The notes beneath the pieces were generated by a model. It was not told the origin of the DNA. It searched no databases and worked only from the letters and a program-made list of their open reading frames with translations. A stretch of DNA of 64,000 bases from Roseicitreum antarcticum (GTDB taxonomy: Bacteria > Pseudomonadota > Alphaproteobacteria > Rhodobacterales > Rhodobacteraceae). Location: contig NZ_CP061498.1 in the NCBI RefSeq assembly GCF_014681765.1, forward strand, positions 2,307,501 through 2,371,500, in the 5' to 3' direction. A program made the position numbers and the translations under genes. Below are positions 43,738-53,502 of the stretch, piece after piece (the first letter of the stretch is position 1; every line of letters starts with the position of its first letter).

Positions 43738-43798
43738 GGACAGACTGCTTGCTGTTGGGACGGGTTGGCCCCCCTCTTGCCGCCTGAAGCGCGGAAAT

Positions 43799-44539
43799 TC
43801 AACCGCTGAAACAATCCGCCCGTCCATCCGCCTGAATTGTTGCGGCCCCGTCGATGATGGAAGCCGCACGGCGGCGCAGAAAATCGCCGGGCGCTGCCGG
43901 GTTGCGCGATTGTGGCGCGGGAAGGGCGGCGGCCAGCAGCGCTGCCTGCATTGCGGTCAGCTGCGCGGCATCGGTGTTGAAATAGTGCTGTGCGGCAGCC
44001 TGAACGCCAAAGACGCCCGTGTCGAATTCGGCAATGTTAAGGTATACTTCCAGCACCCGGCGTTTGGGCCAGAAGGTTTCCATCACCGGGGTGATCGCGG
44101 CCTCCAACGCCTTGCGGGTCCAGTCGCGGCCGTGCCAGAGGAAAACGTTCTTGACCGTCTGCTGGCTGATGGTCGATGCCCCGCGCGCCCCGCCCGCGTC
44201 AATCGCCGTGCGGATGGCAGCCATGTCGAAGCCCCAATGGGTGCAGAAGTTCGCGTCTTCAGCCGCGACGGCAGAACGCGCCATGACCGGGGCGATCCGG
44301 CGCATCGACACCCACTCGTGACTGACGGCGCCAAGGCGGCGGTATTCTTGCCACATATAGATCCCGCCGGGCGGGTTCACGGCCGAATAGAGCCCGATCC
44401 AGGCAGTTATCAGCACGGCCAGCAACAGCGCGCCACGCAGCAGCCAACGACGCAGCCAGCGCAACAGCCCCGCCATCCGATCAAGAAGGCCGGGGCGGCG
44501 GGCGGGGCGGGTAGATTTCTTGCGGCGCGCGGGTGACAT
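43799..44539 (-). CDS. mtgA: Monofunctional biosynthetic peptidoglycan transglycosylase
   Basis: This 246-residue GT51 enzyme polymerises lipid II into glycan chains at the outer face of the inner membrane. A basic N-terminus and one membrane helix (residues 32-52) are followed by the family motifs VAAEDANFCTHWGFDMAAI (catalytic Glu) and GASTISQQTVKNVFLW, then KRRVLEVYLNIAEFDTGVFG. The length fits MtgA, with no penicillin-binding domain. It is followed by the GST and queG genes. Confidence 0.95.
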   Translation of the reverse strand: MSPARRKKSTRPARRPGLLDRMAGLLRWLRRWLLRGALLLAVLITAWIGLYSAVNPPGGIYMWQEYRRLGAVSHEWVSMRRIAPVMARSAVAAEDANFCTHWGFDMAAIRTAIDAGGARGASTISQQTVKNVFLWHGRDWTRKALEAAITPVMETFWPKRRVLEVYLNIAEFDTGVFGVQAAAQHYFNTDAAQLTAMQAALLAAALPAPQSRNPAAPGDFLRRRAASIIDGAATIQADGRADCFSG

Positions 44540-44659
44540 GCCCGGGTTTAAGTCACGATCCGGGGGCGCGGGTCAAGCGCGATGCGATGGCGGAAGGGTC
44601 GAAACGAATAGCGACACGGCCCGGGTTGACTGCCCCCGCGCGGCGCACCCACTTTTTCG

Positions 44660-44679
44660 TCACCCGCGCGCGCGGGTGA
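44660..44679. promoter_or_regulatory. Perfect 20-bp palindrome upstream of the small membrane protein gene
   Basis: TCACCCGCGC is followed directly by its reverse complement GCGCGGGTGA, with no spacer, 55 bp before the ATG at 44734. It could be a dimeric repressor site or an RNA hairpin; the lack of a loop favours DNA binding. Confidence 0.5.
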
Positions 44680-44733
44680 TGGACTTTCACCGCGCAGTTG
44701 CTACCTTGGCGAAGGATAAGTTCGGAGGAACCC

Positions 44734-45018
44734 ATGGCCCTGCCCCTTGTACCGCTGGCCGGTATGGCGCTGAAATACGGCGCCGTTGCGTTGGCCGGAT
44801 ACGCGCTGAGCCGCCAGATCACCGCTGGCGCGGTCAACCAGCGCCATGAGGATATGCTGGACGAAGTGCCCGAAGGCGCGACGGTGCGGCAACCTGCCGA
44901 CCGCGGGCAGGTGAACGCCAGCATGCGGTTTCGCCGCATCATCCGGCTGGGGGCGGACGGTCCGGGGCTGGACATCGACGCCAGCGCGCTGGGTCGTTTC
45001 CGGGTGAAACGGGTATGA
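44734..45018 (+). CDS. Small protein with N-terminal membrane segment, unknown
   Basis: This 94-residue protein starts at 44734 behind a strong GGAGGAA. Residues 1-28 are hydrophobic (MALPLVPLAGMALKYGAVAL and on), so it may be anchored in the inner membrane with the rest inside. The C-terminal part has DMLDEVPEGATVRQPADR and ends GRFRVKRV. No domain is recognised. The stop overlaps the GST start by 4 bp (ATGA), pointing to co-expression with that gene. Confidence 0.75.
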   Translation: MALPLVPLAGMALKYGAVALAGYALSRQITAGAVNQRHEDMLDEVPEGATVRQPADRGQVNASMRFRRIIRLGADGPGLDIDASALGRFRVKRV

Positions 45019-45629
45019 GCCTGCTGACGCTGTATCACAGCCCGACCTCACCGTTTGTGCGTAAATGCGTCGTGGTGCTGCATGAAACCGGGCAGTTGGC
45101 GGATGTCACGCTGTCGCCGGCCGCAGGTACGCCAATAGATCCCGGCACCATGCCGCTGTCGCATAACCCGCTGGGCAAGATCCCTGCGCTGGAACGCCCC
45201 GATGGCTGCACATTGTTCGACAGCCGCGTGATCTGTCGCTTTCTAAATGACCGGGGTGCCGGCGTGCTGTACCCCACTGGCCAACGCGGGTGGGAGGCAC
45301 TGACGCTGGAAGCCATGGCCGACGGTATCACAGATGCCGCCATATTGATGGTTTATGAGACCCGCGCGCGCCCCGAGGACAAGCGATTCGATGGGTGGGT
45401 CAATGGCCAATGGGCCAAGGTGGAACGCAGTCTGGATGCGCTTGAAAGCCGCTGGATCGCCTATCTTGCCGGGCCTTTGTGCATCGGGCACATCGCGCTG
45501 GCCTGCACGCTGGGCTATCTGGATTTCCGTCACGCCGAACGCGACTGGCGCAGGGGCCGCCCCGCGCTGGCCGCATGGGAAGCGCGGTTCGCTGCGCGCG
45601 CGGCGATGCAGGCCACAATGCCGGCCTGA
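45015..45629 (+). CDS. Glutathione S-transferase
   Basis: This 204-residue protein has the canonical N-terminal thioredoxin fold (LLTLYHSPTSPFVRKCVVVL) with Ser-Pro-Thr-Ser at the active-site turn, the glutathione-binding NPLGKIPALERPDG and DSRVICRFLNDRG (cis-Pro and Ser positions), and the helical domain after residue 90. It conjugates or reduces substrates with glutathione in the cytoplasm; the target is unknown. It is translationally coupled to the small membrane protein. Confidence 0.88.
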   Translation: MSLLTLYHSPTSPFVRKCVVVLHETGQLADVTLSPAAGTPIDPGTMPLSHNPLGKIPALERPDGCTLFDSRVICRFLNDRGAGVLYPTGQRGWEALTLEAMADGITDAAILMVYETRARPEDKRFDGWVNGQWAKVERSLDALESRWIAYLAGPLCIGHIALACTLGYLDFRHAERDWRRGRPALAAWEARFAARAAMQATMPA

Positions 45630-45687
45630 TCCGCCCACACCTATGCCCGGGCGCCACGAAAGGCCGTGATCGCTGCGGCGGTCCAAT

Positions 45688-45716
45688 TTGACCGATTCCC
45701 GCAAGCGCATTTTATC
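45688..45716 (+). promoter_or_regulatory. Candidate promoter of petABC
   Basis: TTGACC (45688-45693), a 17-bp spacer and TTTATC (45711-45716) resemble a sigma-70 promoter, about 165 bp before petA. The -35 is 5 of 6; the -10 is only 3 of 6. Confidence 0.4.
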
Positions 45717-45882
45717 TAAATCAGTGCGTAAACACGGAAATCCGGTCAGACTGCGACACCATTACCCGCTTTCAAAGCTGGACGCCCCGCGGATTCACCG
45801 CTAAATACCGCCCTATGACGCCGCGCGGGATCGCGGCTGTTTCGGTATTTTTGACCCTATGACCTTGAAAGGGAGAATGCTC

Positions 45883-46437
45883 GTGTCCCACGCAGACGAC
45901 AACGCAGGCACTCGCAGGGATTTTCTGTACTATGCAACGGCAGGTGCCGGTGTTGTGACCGTCGGGGCCGCAGTCTGGCCATTGGTCAATCAGATGAACC
46001 CTTCCGCCGACGTTCAGGCCCTGTCCTCGATCTTTGTCGACGTCAGCGGCGTTGAAGAAGGTGGCCAGCTGACCGTCAACTTCCTGGGTAAGCCGGTGTT
46101 CATCCGCCGCCGCACGCCTGAGGAAATCGAGGCCGCACGCGAAGTCGATCTGCAAACGCTGCCCGACAACGACTCGCAAAACCCCAACAAACCCGGCGTC
46201 GCGTCCGACGAAAACCGCTCGCTTGACGATAGCGGGGAATGGCTGGTGATGACCGGGGTTTGCACCCACCTGGGCTGCGTGCCGCTGGGCGAGGCCGGGG
46301 ATTTCGCCGGCTGGTTCTGCCCCTGCCACGGGTCGCACTATGACACGGCTGGCCGTATCCGTCGCGGCCCGGCACCGGAAAACATGCACATTCCGGTCGC
46401 CAGCTTTGTTGACGACACCACCATCCAGCTCGGCTGA
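45883..46437 (+). CDS. petA: Rieske iron-sulfur subunit of cytochrome bc1
   Basis: This 184-residue subunit accepts an electron from ubiquinol and passes it to cytochrome c1. I choose GTG 45883 (product [20 protein letters not shown]), 7 nt after AAGGGAG, because the Rhodobacter proteins start MSHA; ATGs at 45859 and 45877 are less well placed. The twin-arginine TRRDFLYYA and membrane anchor (15-37) are followed by the Rieske domain. Cluster ligands are Cys127 and His129 (CTHLGC), Cys146 and His149 (CPCHGSH), and the disulfide is Cys132-Cys148. Confidence 0.95.
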   Translation: MSHADDNAGTRRDFLYYATAGAGVVTVGAAVWPLVNQMNPSADVQALSSIFVDVSGVEEGGQLTVNFLGKPVFIRRRTPEEIEAAREVDLQTLPDNDSQNPNKPGVASDENRSLDDSGEWLVMTGVCTHLGCVPLGEAGDFAGWFCPCHGSHYDTAGRIRRGPAPENMHIPVASFVDDTTIQLG

Positions 46438-46453
46438 CAGGGAGATAGACCGT

Positions 46454-47806
46454 ATGTCCGGAATTCCGCACGACCATTATGAGCCGAAAACCAGTGGCGA
46501 AAAGTGGCTACATCGCCGCCTTCCCGTTGTCGGCCTGATCTATGACACCATTTCCCTCCCCACACCCAAGAACCTGAACTGGATGTGGATCTTCGGTATC
46601 GTTCTGATGACCTGTCTGGTCCTTCAGATCGTGACCGGCATTGTGCTGGTGATGCACTACACGCCGCAAGCCGACCTGGCCTTCGCCAGCGTCGAACACA
46701 TCATGCGTAACGTGAACGGTGGGCACATGTTGCGCTACCTGCACCAGAACGGCGCGATGTTCTTCTTTGCCGCCGTGTATGCGCATATCTTCCGCGGCCT
46801 CTACTATGGGTCGTACAAAACCCCGCGTGAGGTGACGTGGATCATCGGCATGCTGATCTACCTTCTGATGATGGCCACTGCCTTCATGGGCTATGTGCTG
46901 CCCTGGGGCCAGATGTCGTTCTGGGGTGCTACCGTAATCACCGGCCTGTTCGGCGCAATTCCGGGCATCGGTGAACCCCTCCAAACGTGGCTTCTGGGCG
47001 GGCCTGCGGTCGGCAATGCGACGCTGACGCGGTTCTTCAGCCTGCATTACCTGATGCCCTTCGTTATCCTGGGCTTGACGATCGTGCACGTCTGGGCATT
47101 CCACACCACCGGCAACAATAACCCCACAGGGGTTGAGGTGCGCCGGACGTCGAAGGAAGAAGCCGAGAAAGACACCCTGCCATTCTGGCCCTATTTCGTC
47201 ATCAAGGACCTGTTCGCCTTGGCGCTGATTCTGGTGGTGTTCTGGGTTTTCGTGACGTTCATGCCCAACTTCCTGGGTCACCCGGACAACTATATCGAGG
47301 CAAACCCCCTGGTTACGCCGTCGCACATCGTGCCTGAATGGTACTTCCTGCCGTTCTACGCGATCCTGCGCGCCTTTACCTCCGATGTGTGGGTGGTGAT
47401 CGCGGTTGAATGGCTGACATTCGGCATTGTCGACGCGAAGTTCTTCGGGGTGTTGGCCATGTTCTCCGCAATCGCGGTGATGGCGTTGACGCCCTGGCTG
47501 GACACTTCGTCGGTTCGGTCGGGCCGCTACCGCCCGATGTTCAAGCCTTTCTTCTGGCTGCTGGCAATCGACTTCTTCGTGCTGATGTGGGCAGGCGCCA
47601 TGCCTGCGGAGGAACCCTATGCCTCGATCTCGCTGATCGCCACGGCCTATTGGTTCGCCTATTTCCTCATCATCCTGCCGCTGCTGGGCATCATCGAGAA
47701 ACCGCTGACCCCACCCGCGACGATTGAGGAAGATTTCAACGCATCGGTGAAGAAAAAGTCTGGCGGCAGCAATGGTCCGTCGCCTGAGCCGGTCCCGGCT
47801 GAGTGA
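46454..47806 (+). CDS. petB: Cytochrome b of the bc1 complex
   Basis: This 450-residue core subunit has eight membrane helices and two b hemes. Heme-ligand histidines lie in [19 protein letters not shown] and in [20 protein letters not shown]. The quinol-oxidation PEWY loop is present ([15 protein letters not shown]), and the CD loop lies in [10 protein letters not shown]-like sequence. The start at 46454 follows AGGGAGATAG, 16 bp after petA. The C-terminal tail (residues 425-450) is hydrophilic and rich in Ser/Pro/Lys. Confidence 0.96.
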   Translation: MSGIPHDHYEPKTSGEKWLHRRLPVVGLIYDTISLPTPKNLNWMWIFGIVLMTCLVLQIVTGIVLVMHYTPQADLAFASVEHIMRNVNGGHMLRYLHQNGAMFFFAAVYAHIFRGLYYGSYKTPREVTWIIGMLIYLLMMATAFMGYVLPWGQMSFWGATVITGLFGAIPGIGEPLQTWLLGGPAVGNATLTRFFSLHYLMPFVILGLTIVHVWAFHTTGNNNPTGVEVRRTSKEEAEKDTLPFWPYFVIKDLFALALILVVFWVFVTFMPNFLGHPDNYIEANPLVTPSHIVPEWYFLPFYAILRAFTSDVWVVIAVEWLTFGIVDAKFFGVLAMFSAIAVMALTPWLDTSSVRSGRYRPMFKPFFWLLAIDFFVLMWAGAMPAEEPYASISLIATAYWFAYFLIILPLLGIIEKPLTPPATIEEDFNASVKKKSGGSNGPSPEPVPAE

Positions 47807-47823
47807 GCAAGGAAAGAAGTGAT

Positions 47824-48615
47824 ATGATGTTCAAGAAAATCGCAATATCCGCACTTGCTGCGCTGACAATCGCATCCTCTCCGGCGCTGGCCGCCGGGTC
47901 GGGCGGGCACGTCACCGATTACGACTTCTCGTTCGAGGGGCCGTTTGGAACCTACGACCGCAACCAACTGCAACGCGGGTTGCAGGTGTTCACCGAGGTC
48001 TGTGCCGCATGTCACGGGCTGGAGCATGTCGCATTCCGCACCCTGGCCGACCCCAACGGACCAGAACTGCCCGAAGACCAGATGCGCGCCTATGCCGAGC
48101 AGTTCGAAATCTGGGATCCAGCGATCATGGATTACCGCACCGCCGCCAGCCCGGACCATTATCCCGGGTCGCAATTCACCGGCGCGCCTGATCTCAGCCT
48201 GATGGCCAAGGCCCGTGTCGGCTTTTCGGGGCCCTACGGCCTGGGCATCAACCAGCTGATCAACGGCATCGGCGGCCCGGAATACATCGCATCTTTCCTC
48301 ACCGGCTTCACCGGCGAAGAGGATGTGCAAGCGGGCACCCTGTTCTATGAGAACGAAGCTTTTGGCGGCTGGGTTTCCATGGCACCCGTCCTGTTCGACG
48401 ATATGGTGGAATTTGCCGACGGCACCCCCGCCACCGAAGAACAGGTCGCAAAAGACGTGGCGGCCTTTCTGATGTGGACGGCAGAGCCGAAACTGGTGGA
48501 ACGCAAGCGTGCTGGATTCATTGGCGTGCTGTTCCTGTCAGTGCTGACGGTATTGCTGTACCTGGCCAACAAGCAGCTTTGGGCGCCGATCAAGCGTCGC
48601 GCCAAAGAATCCTGA
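47824..48615 (+). CDS. petC: Cytochrome c1 of the bc1 complex
   Basis: This 263-residue protein has a signal peptide ([20 protein letters not shown], cut near ALA-AGS), the heme motif in [11 protein letters not shown] (CxxCH) and a C-terminal membrane anchor ([19 protein letters not shown]). The Met ligand region is [14 protein letters not shown], the counterpart of the Rhodobacter MPPALFDD. The two-cysteine insertion found before it in Rhodobacter capsulatus is absent. ATG 47824 follows AAGGAAAG; ATG 47827 is equally possible, while a GTG at 47803 lies in petB. The gene ends the petABC operon. Confidence 0.95.
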   Translation: MMFKKIAISALAALTIASSPALAAGSGGHVTDYDFSFEGPFGTYDRNQLQRGLQVFTEVCAACHGLEHVAFRTLADPNGPELPEDQMRAYAEQFEIWDPAIMDYRTAASPDHYPGSQFTGAPDLSLMAKARVGFSGPYGLGINQLINGIGGPEYIASFLTGFTGEEDVQAGTLFYENEAFGGWVSMAPVLFDDMVEFADGTPATEEQVAKDVAAFLMWTAEPKLVERKRAGFIGVLFLSVLTVLLYLANKQLWAPIKRRAKES

Positions 48616-48663
48616 CGCTGCGCCACCGGGTCGACTTTTCCGGTTTTTGGTTAAACCAACGTA

Positions 48664-48691
48664 AAACGCGCCCCTCCCGGGGGGCGCGTTT
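48664..48691. terminator. Bidirectional terminator between petC and thiQ
   Basis: AAACGCGCCCC and GGGGCGCGTTT form a perfect 11-bp stem with a 6-nt loop between the convergent ends of petABC and thiBPQ. Each strand ends the stem with TTT, extended by TCTC on the plus and TAC on the minus side. Confidence 0.8.
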
Positions 48692-48692
48692 C

Positions 48693-49391
48693 TCATTTGA
48701 TCCCCAGATAGGCGCGTAGGGCCTCAGGCGGATTGGCCAGTGTTTCGGTCATAGGTTGCGGCCTATGGGCCGCGCCATCCGTAACGACGATGACCTGATC
48801 GGCAATCGCCTGCACATCCGACGGATCATGGGTGACCATAAGCAGTGCCGCGCCGGTCTGTTCGGTGATCCGTGCGACCAGCGCCAACATCTCGGCCTTC
48901 AGCGCGGGACCGAGGGCGGCGAAAGGCTCGTCAAGCAGTAGCAACGGGCGCGCCCGCAGCAACACCCGAGCCAGTGCGACCCGGGTTTGCTGCCCGCCTG
49001 ACAGCTGTGCAGGCCGGCGTGCGCCCATACCCTCCATCCCGACCGCAGCCAGCACCTCAGCCACCGCGCGCCGGTCCTCGGCGCCCAATCGGAGCGAAGG
49101 ACGCAGCCCCAGTGCGATGTTCTGGTCCACGTTCAGATGTGGAAACAGGTTGTTGTCCTGAAATAGAATGCTCAGCGGGCGCGCGGCCGGGGTATCACCA
49201 TCCAGCCGCACACCCTGCCAACTGATCGTGCCTTCTGAGAGGGGCAAAAACCCCGCCAGCGCATTGAGCAGCGTTGATTTTCCCGCGCCCGATGGCCCCA
49301 TGATTGCGACGCGCGCCCCTGGCTCTGCCATGAAATCGGCGGTCAGCTGAAAGCTGCCTTGGGCGATCACAACCCCGTCAAACCGCAGCAT
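48693..49391 (-). CDS. thiQ: Thiamine ABC transporter ATP-binding protein
   Basis: This 232-residue ATPase drives thiamine import. The ATG at 49391 overlaps thiP by 14 bp; a start 7 codons earlier is possible. Walker A is GPSGAGKSTLLNAL, the Q-loop is ILFQDNNLFPHL (typical of ThiQ and iron/spermidine transporters), the signature LSGGQQTRVALAR, and Walker B LLLLDEPFAALGP. It is the last gene of the riboswitch-controlled thiBPQ operon. Confidence 0.92.
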   Translation of the reverse strand: MLRFDGVVIAQGSFQLTADFMAEPGARVAIMGPSGAGKSTLLNALAGFLPLSEGTISWQGVRLDGDTPAARPLSILFQDNNLFPHLNVDQNIALGLRPSLRLGAEDRRAVAEVLAAVGMEGMGARRPAQLSGGQQTRVALARVLLRARPLLLLDEPFAALGPALKAEMLALVARITEQTGAALLMVTHDPSDVQAIADQVIVVTDGAAHRPQPMTETLANPPEALRAYLGIK

Positions 49392-50943
49392 GCCCACGCC
49401 CCCATCGGTCAAACACCCAGAACATCAACAGGCTGGCGCCCAGCAGCAGCACTGCGGCACCCGCTGCATTGTCCAGCCGGTAGGCACCCATCAATCGGTA
49501 CAGCATCAGCGGCAGGGTCGCGCCGTCTGGTTCGGCAAACAGCACGATGACCCCCAGATCGCCCATCGACAGCGCCGCCGTCAGCCCCGCAGCAAAACCC
49601 AGCGGACGACGCAAGCGCGGCAGGGTCACAATGCGAAACCTTGCCCAGCCGGTGAGGCCCAGACTGTCAGACAGTCGGCCATGCGTGGCCTCAACCTCGC
49701 GCAGCGGCGGCAGGATGGCCCGCAGTACGAAAGGCAGCGCCATGGCGGCATTGACCAGCATCGTCACCGCAAGGGCAATCCGGGCAGGCTCCACCAGTGG
49801 GAATAGCAAGATGAAAAGGCCTGTCCCCATGACCAGTGGTGAGGCCGCCAGCGACAGCATGCCGATCGTCTCTAACCCAGCCGAAACCGGCTGCTTTACC
49901 CTCACGATGGCCAGAGCCAGCAGCAGCGCGAAGCACAGCGTCAGCGCGGTCGCGCCCAGGGCCACCGCGACCGACCGCGCCGCCGCCTGCCACACCGCCA
50001 CAGGCAAACCCGGCACCGCGCCCAGCCCGCTGGCCATGATCACAGCAAGCGGAACCAACAGAAACGCCGCCGCCAGCGTGACCACTGCTGCGTCCCAGCC
50101 AGGGGCAGGTAAGTCCCAACGCATTAAAGCTCTGTCCATCCCACCCAGCGCTGTCGGCGCCAGTGTCACACGCAGCGAGATCACGGCAGCACCGGCACAA
50201 AGCCCGAACTGGATCAGCCCCAGCAGCGCGGCCTTCGACAGGTCGAAATCAAACCGGAACGCCTGATAGATCGCCAACTCCACCGTCGTCGCGGCGGGCC
50301 CACCGCCCAGCGTCAACGCCACCGCGAAACTGGTCAGGCAGATCAGGAAGATAACCAGCGCTGCGCCAGGCAACACGCCACGCAGCATCGGCGCCTCGAT
50401 CTGGCGGAAGGTGTCGCGCGGGGTAAAGCCCAATGATGCGGCAAGGCGGAAACGCTCGGCGGGGATGCCCTGCCAGCCGTGCAGAATCAGACGAACCGCC
50501 AGCGGCAGGTTGAAGAACACATGCGCCAACACCACACCGTGCAGCCCATAAATCTGCACCGGCGGCAGGCCAAACAGCGCAAGTGCGTCACTCACCAGCC
50601 CACTTTGACCGAAAACAGCCAGCAGCCCCAGCACCGCCACCAGCGTCGGCAGGATGAAAGGAGCCCCCATCACGGTAATCAGCAGGCCGCGCCCCAAGAA
50701 CTGCCGTCGCGCCAGCGCGCGCGCCACGGGCACGGCCAGCGCGACCGAAAGCCCCGCAGACAGCGCGGATTGCAGCAAGGTGAAGCGCACGGCCCCCCAG
50801 TCAGAGGGGCGCAAGCCCGACCAACCCTCGGCCCGCCAGGCAACGGCGGCAAGCGATCCCAGCGACAGCGCCACCAAGACCGCCGCCACCAGCGCCACAG
50901 GAAGGCCCAACAGGCAGCGAATCACGGGGCGGCGAAGCATCAT
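49378..50943 (-). CDS. thiP: Thiamine ABC transporter permease
   Basis: This 521-residue fused permease has two six-helix halves, each with a binding-protein-dependent transport motif: IPAERFRLAASLGFTPRDTF in the first half, and ATHGRLSDSLGLTGWARFRI in the second. It contains about 12 membrane helices. The start at 50943 lies 1 bp from the thiB stop. It moves thiamine (or its phosphates) across the inner membrane with ThiBQ. Confidence 0.92.
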   Translation of the reverse strand: MMLRRPVIRCLLGLPVALVAAVLVALSLGSLAAVAWRAEGWSGLRPSDWGAVRFTLLQSALSAGLSVALAVPVARALARRQFLGRGLLITVMGAPFILPTLVAVLGLLAVFGQSGLVSDALALFGLPPVQIYGLHGVVLAHVFFNLPLAVRLILHGWQGIPAERFRLAASLGFTPRDTFRQIEAPMLRGVLPGAALVIFLICLTSFAVALTLGGGPAATTVELAIYQAFRFDFDLSKAALLGLIQFGLCAGAAVISLRVTLAPTALGGMDRALMRWDLPAPGWDAAVVTLAAAFLLVPLAVIMASGLGAVPGLPVAVWQAAARSVAVALGATALTLCFALLLALAIVRVKQPVSAGLETIGMLSLAASPLVMGTGLFILLFPLVEPARIALAVTMLVNAAMALPFVLRAILPPLREVEATHGRLSDSLGLTGWARFRIVTLPRLRRPLGFAAGLTAALSMGDLGVIVLFAEPDGATLPLMLYRLMGAYRLDNAAGAAVLLLGASLLMFWVFDRWGRGHAAV

Positions 50944-50944
50944 G

Positions 50945-51928
50945 TCAACGGGTCATGCCGGACAGCCAAGCATCCAGCGCGGGGCCGCGCCGCTCTTCGG
51001 CGGTGACCTCGTCGTAGAAGAGGGCGGTTTCGGGCAGCGGCAGATCGCGAAACTCCTGCGGCCAGTCTTCAGTCGGTTGGGCCGAAGGATAGGACCAATT
51101 GGCGGTTGGGATGATGTCTTGAAAGGTATCCGTCAGAATGAAGTCGAGAAACTGATCCGCCAGTTCCGGCTGCGCAGCACCGGCCAACTTTGCAGCGACC
51201 TCGACCAGGAAGTAATGCCCCTCGGGGAAAATGGCGGCGGCCTTGGTGTCGTCGTCTTCAGCCATGATGTGATAGGCGGGCGAGGTGGTGAAGGACAGGA
51301 CCATGTCAGCCTCGCCATCCGTGAACAGCCCGTAGGATTCGCCCCATCCAGCGGTAACAGTGACGATCTGGGGCGCCAGCTTCGCCCAAACCTCCGCAGC
51401 GCCGTCGCCATAGATCTGATCGACCCACAACAACAGGGCCAGCCCAGAGATCGAGCTGCGCGGATCCTGGATCACCAGCGACAGATCATCGCGTTCCAGA
51501 AGGTCGGCGAAGGATGCGGGTGGGTTCGGCGTGCGGGTCTTGTCGTAGACAAAGGCCGTATAGCTCCAGTTGAAAGGCAGGAAGATATCGTCGTCCCACG
51601 GCACCGGCAGTTCCAGCGCGTCCAGCGGCTGGCCATGCTGCGCGAACAGGCCGGTTTCGCGGGCGCGCAAGGTCACGTCGCTGTTCAGGCCGATCACCAC
51701 ATCGGCGCGGGTGCGCGCGCCCTCCAGCAGGATGCGCGGCAGCACGTCGCCAGTGCTGTAGGCCAGTTCGCAGCCGCATTGCGCCTCGAACGCCTGTTTG
51801 ATGGCCGGGCCGGGACCCCATTCGGACGCAAAGTAATCGGGGGCATAGACCGTCAGCACCGGCGTATCGGCTGCAGCCGCCGATACGCTTGCCAGCAATG
51901 CGCCCGCAGCAAAGATAGGATAGTGCAT
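50945..51928 (-). CDS. thiB: Thiamine ABC transporter substrate-binding protein
   Basis: This 327-residue periplasmic protein begins with a signal peptide (MHYPIFAAGALLASVSAAAA). Typical ThiB segments are LTVYAPDYFASEWGPGPAIK, NWSYTAFVYDKTRTPNPPAS and QDPRSSISGLALLLWVDQIY, and ESYGLFTDGEADMVLSFTTS. It binds thiamine and thiamine phosphates. It is preceded by a TPP riboswitch and a ribosome-binding site GGAGGAC that can pair upstream. It leads the thiBPQ operon. Confidence 0.94.
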   Translation of the reverse strand: MHYPIFAAGALLASVSAAAADTPVLTVYAPDYFASEWGPGPAIKQAFEAQCGCELAYSTGDVLPRILLEGARTRADVVIGLNSDVTLRARETGLFAQHGQPLDALELPVPWDDDIFLPFNWSYTAFVYDKTRTPNPPASFADLLERDDLSLVIQDPRSSISGLALLLWVDQIYGDGAAEVWAKLAPQIVTVTAGWGESYGLFTDGEADMVLSFTTSPAYHIMAEDDDTKAAAIFPEGHYFLVEVAAKLAGAAQPELADQFLDFILTDTFQDIIPTANWSYPSAQPTEDWPQEFRDLPLPETALFYDEVTAEERRGPALDAWLSGMTR

Positions 51929-51975
51929 ATGTCGTCCTCCATTCGCGCCGGCCGGAGAACGTGGGGACGCACGCG

Positions 51976-52068
51976 CCCTCTACCTTCCCTCCGCCGGATT
52001 TAACCGGTTCAGGTTCAACGGGTTCGCGCAAGCGCATCTCAACCTTGTTGCCAAAGCACCCCGAGGTG
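51976..52068 (-). ncRNA. TPP riboswitch (THI box) upstream of thiBPQ
   Basis: Read on the minus strand, the aptamer has its P1 strand near CCTCGGGGTGC, the conserved TTGAGATG (the TGAGA pyrimidine-sensing motif), the ACCCGTTGAACCTGAAC core, and the CCGGTTAAATCCGGCGGAGGGA-type 3' half that binds pyrophosphate. P1 can close with GAGGG at 51980-51976. Downstream, GTTCTCC (51960-51954) can pair base for base with the ribosome-binding GGAGGAC (51940-51934), so binding of thiamine pyrophosphate probably blocks translation of thiB rather than ending transcription; no terminator is seen. Confidence 0.95.
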
Positions 52069-52166
52069 ATGGGGAAGTTAATCAGCTTTTCGGGCAGCGA
52101 CAAGGGCAAGTGGCTTGAGCCTGTGGCACAGGCCCGCTATCTGGTCCTACAAAGGAGTGCCCGCCC

Positions 52167-53273
52167 ATGAGCTTCAACACCTTCGGTCATCTGTTCCGCG
52201 TCACCACTTGGGGCGAAAGCCACGGCCCTGCATTGGGCGCCACCGTAGACGGTTGCCCGCCGGGTATCGCGCTGGATGCCGCCATGATCCAGCAGTGGCT
52301 GGACCGCCGCAAACCCGGGCAGAACAAGCATACAACCCAGCGCCGCGAACCCGATGAGGTCGAAATTCTGTCGGGTGTCTATGAGGGGCAGACCACCGGC
52401 ACACCGATCCAGTTGATGATCCGGAATGTAGATCAACGGTCAAAAGACTACGGCAATATCCTTGAAACCTTCCGGCCCGGGCATGCCGATATAACCTATT
52501 TCCAGAAATACGGCCTGCGCGATCCGCGCGGCGGCGGGCGCTCCTCGGCGCGGGAAACGGCGGCGCGGGTAGCGGCGGGTGGCGTGGCCCGAGCGGTGCT
52601 TCAAAGCCTTGCGCCGGGGCTGAGCGTGCGCGGCTACATGGTGCAGATGGGCAGCATGAGCATTGACCGCAGACGCTTTGACTGGGATCAGATCGGGGCA
52701 AATCCGTTCTGGACGCCCGATGCCGTGGCGGCAGAGGAATGGGAAACCTATCTGGGTGCGATCCGCAAGGATGGCAATTCCGTCGGCGCGGTGATCGAGG
52801 TGACGGCCAGCGGTGTGCCCGCGGGCATCGGCGCGCCGGTCTATGCGAAGCTGGATACCGAACTTGCCGCAGCAATGATGTCGATCAACGCCGTAAAGGG
52901 CGTCGAGATCGGTGATGGCATGGCCAGCGCCGCCCTGACCGGCGTGCAAAACGCCGATGAGATCCGCATGGGGCCGAACGGGCCAGAATACCAGTCGAAC
53001 CATGCGGGCGGTATTCTGGGCGGGATCGCCACCGGCCAAGATGTGGTCGTGCGCTTTGCGGTGAAGCCAACCTCCTCCATCCATACCCCGCGCGGCAGCG
53101 TCACGCGCGACGGCGAAAATACCGAAGTCGTCACCAAGGGTCGCCACGACCCCTGCGTCGGCATCCGCGCCGTCCCGGTGGGCGAGGCGATGATGGCCTG
53201 TGTCCTGCTGGACCAGATCCTGCTGCACCGCGCACAGGTCGGCGATGGACCGCGCGGGCGCATCGGCGGATAG
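52167..53273 (+). CDS. aroC: Chorismate synthase
   Basis: This 368-residue FMN-dependent enzyme makes chorismate from 5-enolpyruvylshikimate-3-phosphate. Signatures are [20 protein letters not shown] at the N-terminus, the FMN-binding [20 protein letters not shown], and the C-terminal [20 protein letters not shown]. The start follows AAAGGAG by 9 bp. It is a single gene downstream of, and divergent from, thiB. Confidence 0.96.
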   Translation: MSFNTFGHLFRVTTWGESHGPALGATVDGCPPGIALDAAMIQQWLDRRKPGQNKHTTQRREPDEVEILSGVYEGQTTGTPIQLMIRNVDQRSKDYGNILETFRPGHADITYFQKYGLRDPRGGGRSSARETAARVAAGGVARAVLQSLAPGLSVRGYMVQMGSMSIDRRRFDWDQIGANPFWTPDAVAAEEWETYLGAIRKDGNSVGAVIEVTASGVPAGIGAPVYAKLDTELAAAMMSINAVKGVEIGDGMASAALTGVQNADEIRMGPNGPEYQSNHAGGILGGIATGQDVVVRFAVKPTSSIHTPRGSVTRDGENTEVVTKGRHDPCVGIRAVPVGEAMMACVLLDQILLHRAQVGDGPRGRIGG

Positions 53274-53502
53274 GGCTATGCCGGGTGTACGACTTCCGCG
53301 CTGCGGCTGCCAAAGTGTGCGACGGCGGTTCACCCTGTCGTGACTTCAAGCGGCCGTGACTTGCCAGCGCGGTCGTATGCTGCACATCGTAGGTCAATGC
53401 CAGCGTATTTCGAGCTTTGAATTGCGACAGATCACAGCCAGCGGCGTCTTGCGGTCCCACAAAGACTGGTACGCAGCGGGCGACATTATCGGAGGGAAAC
53501 CA

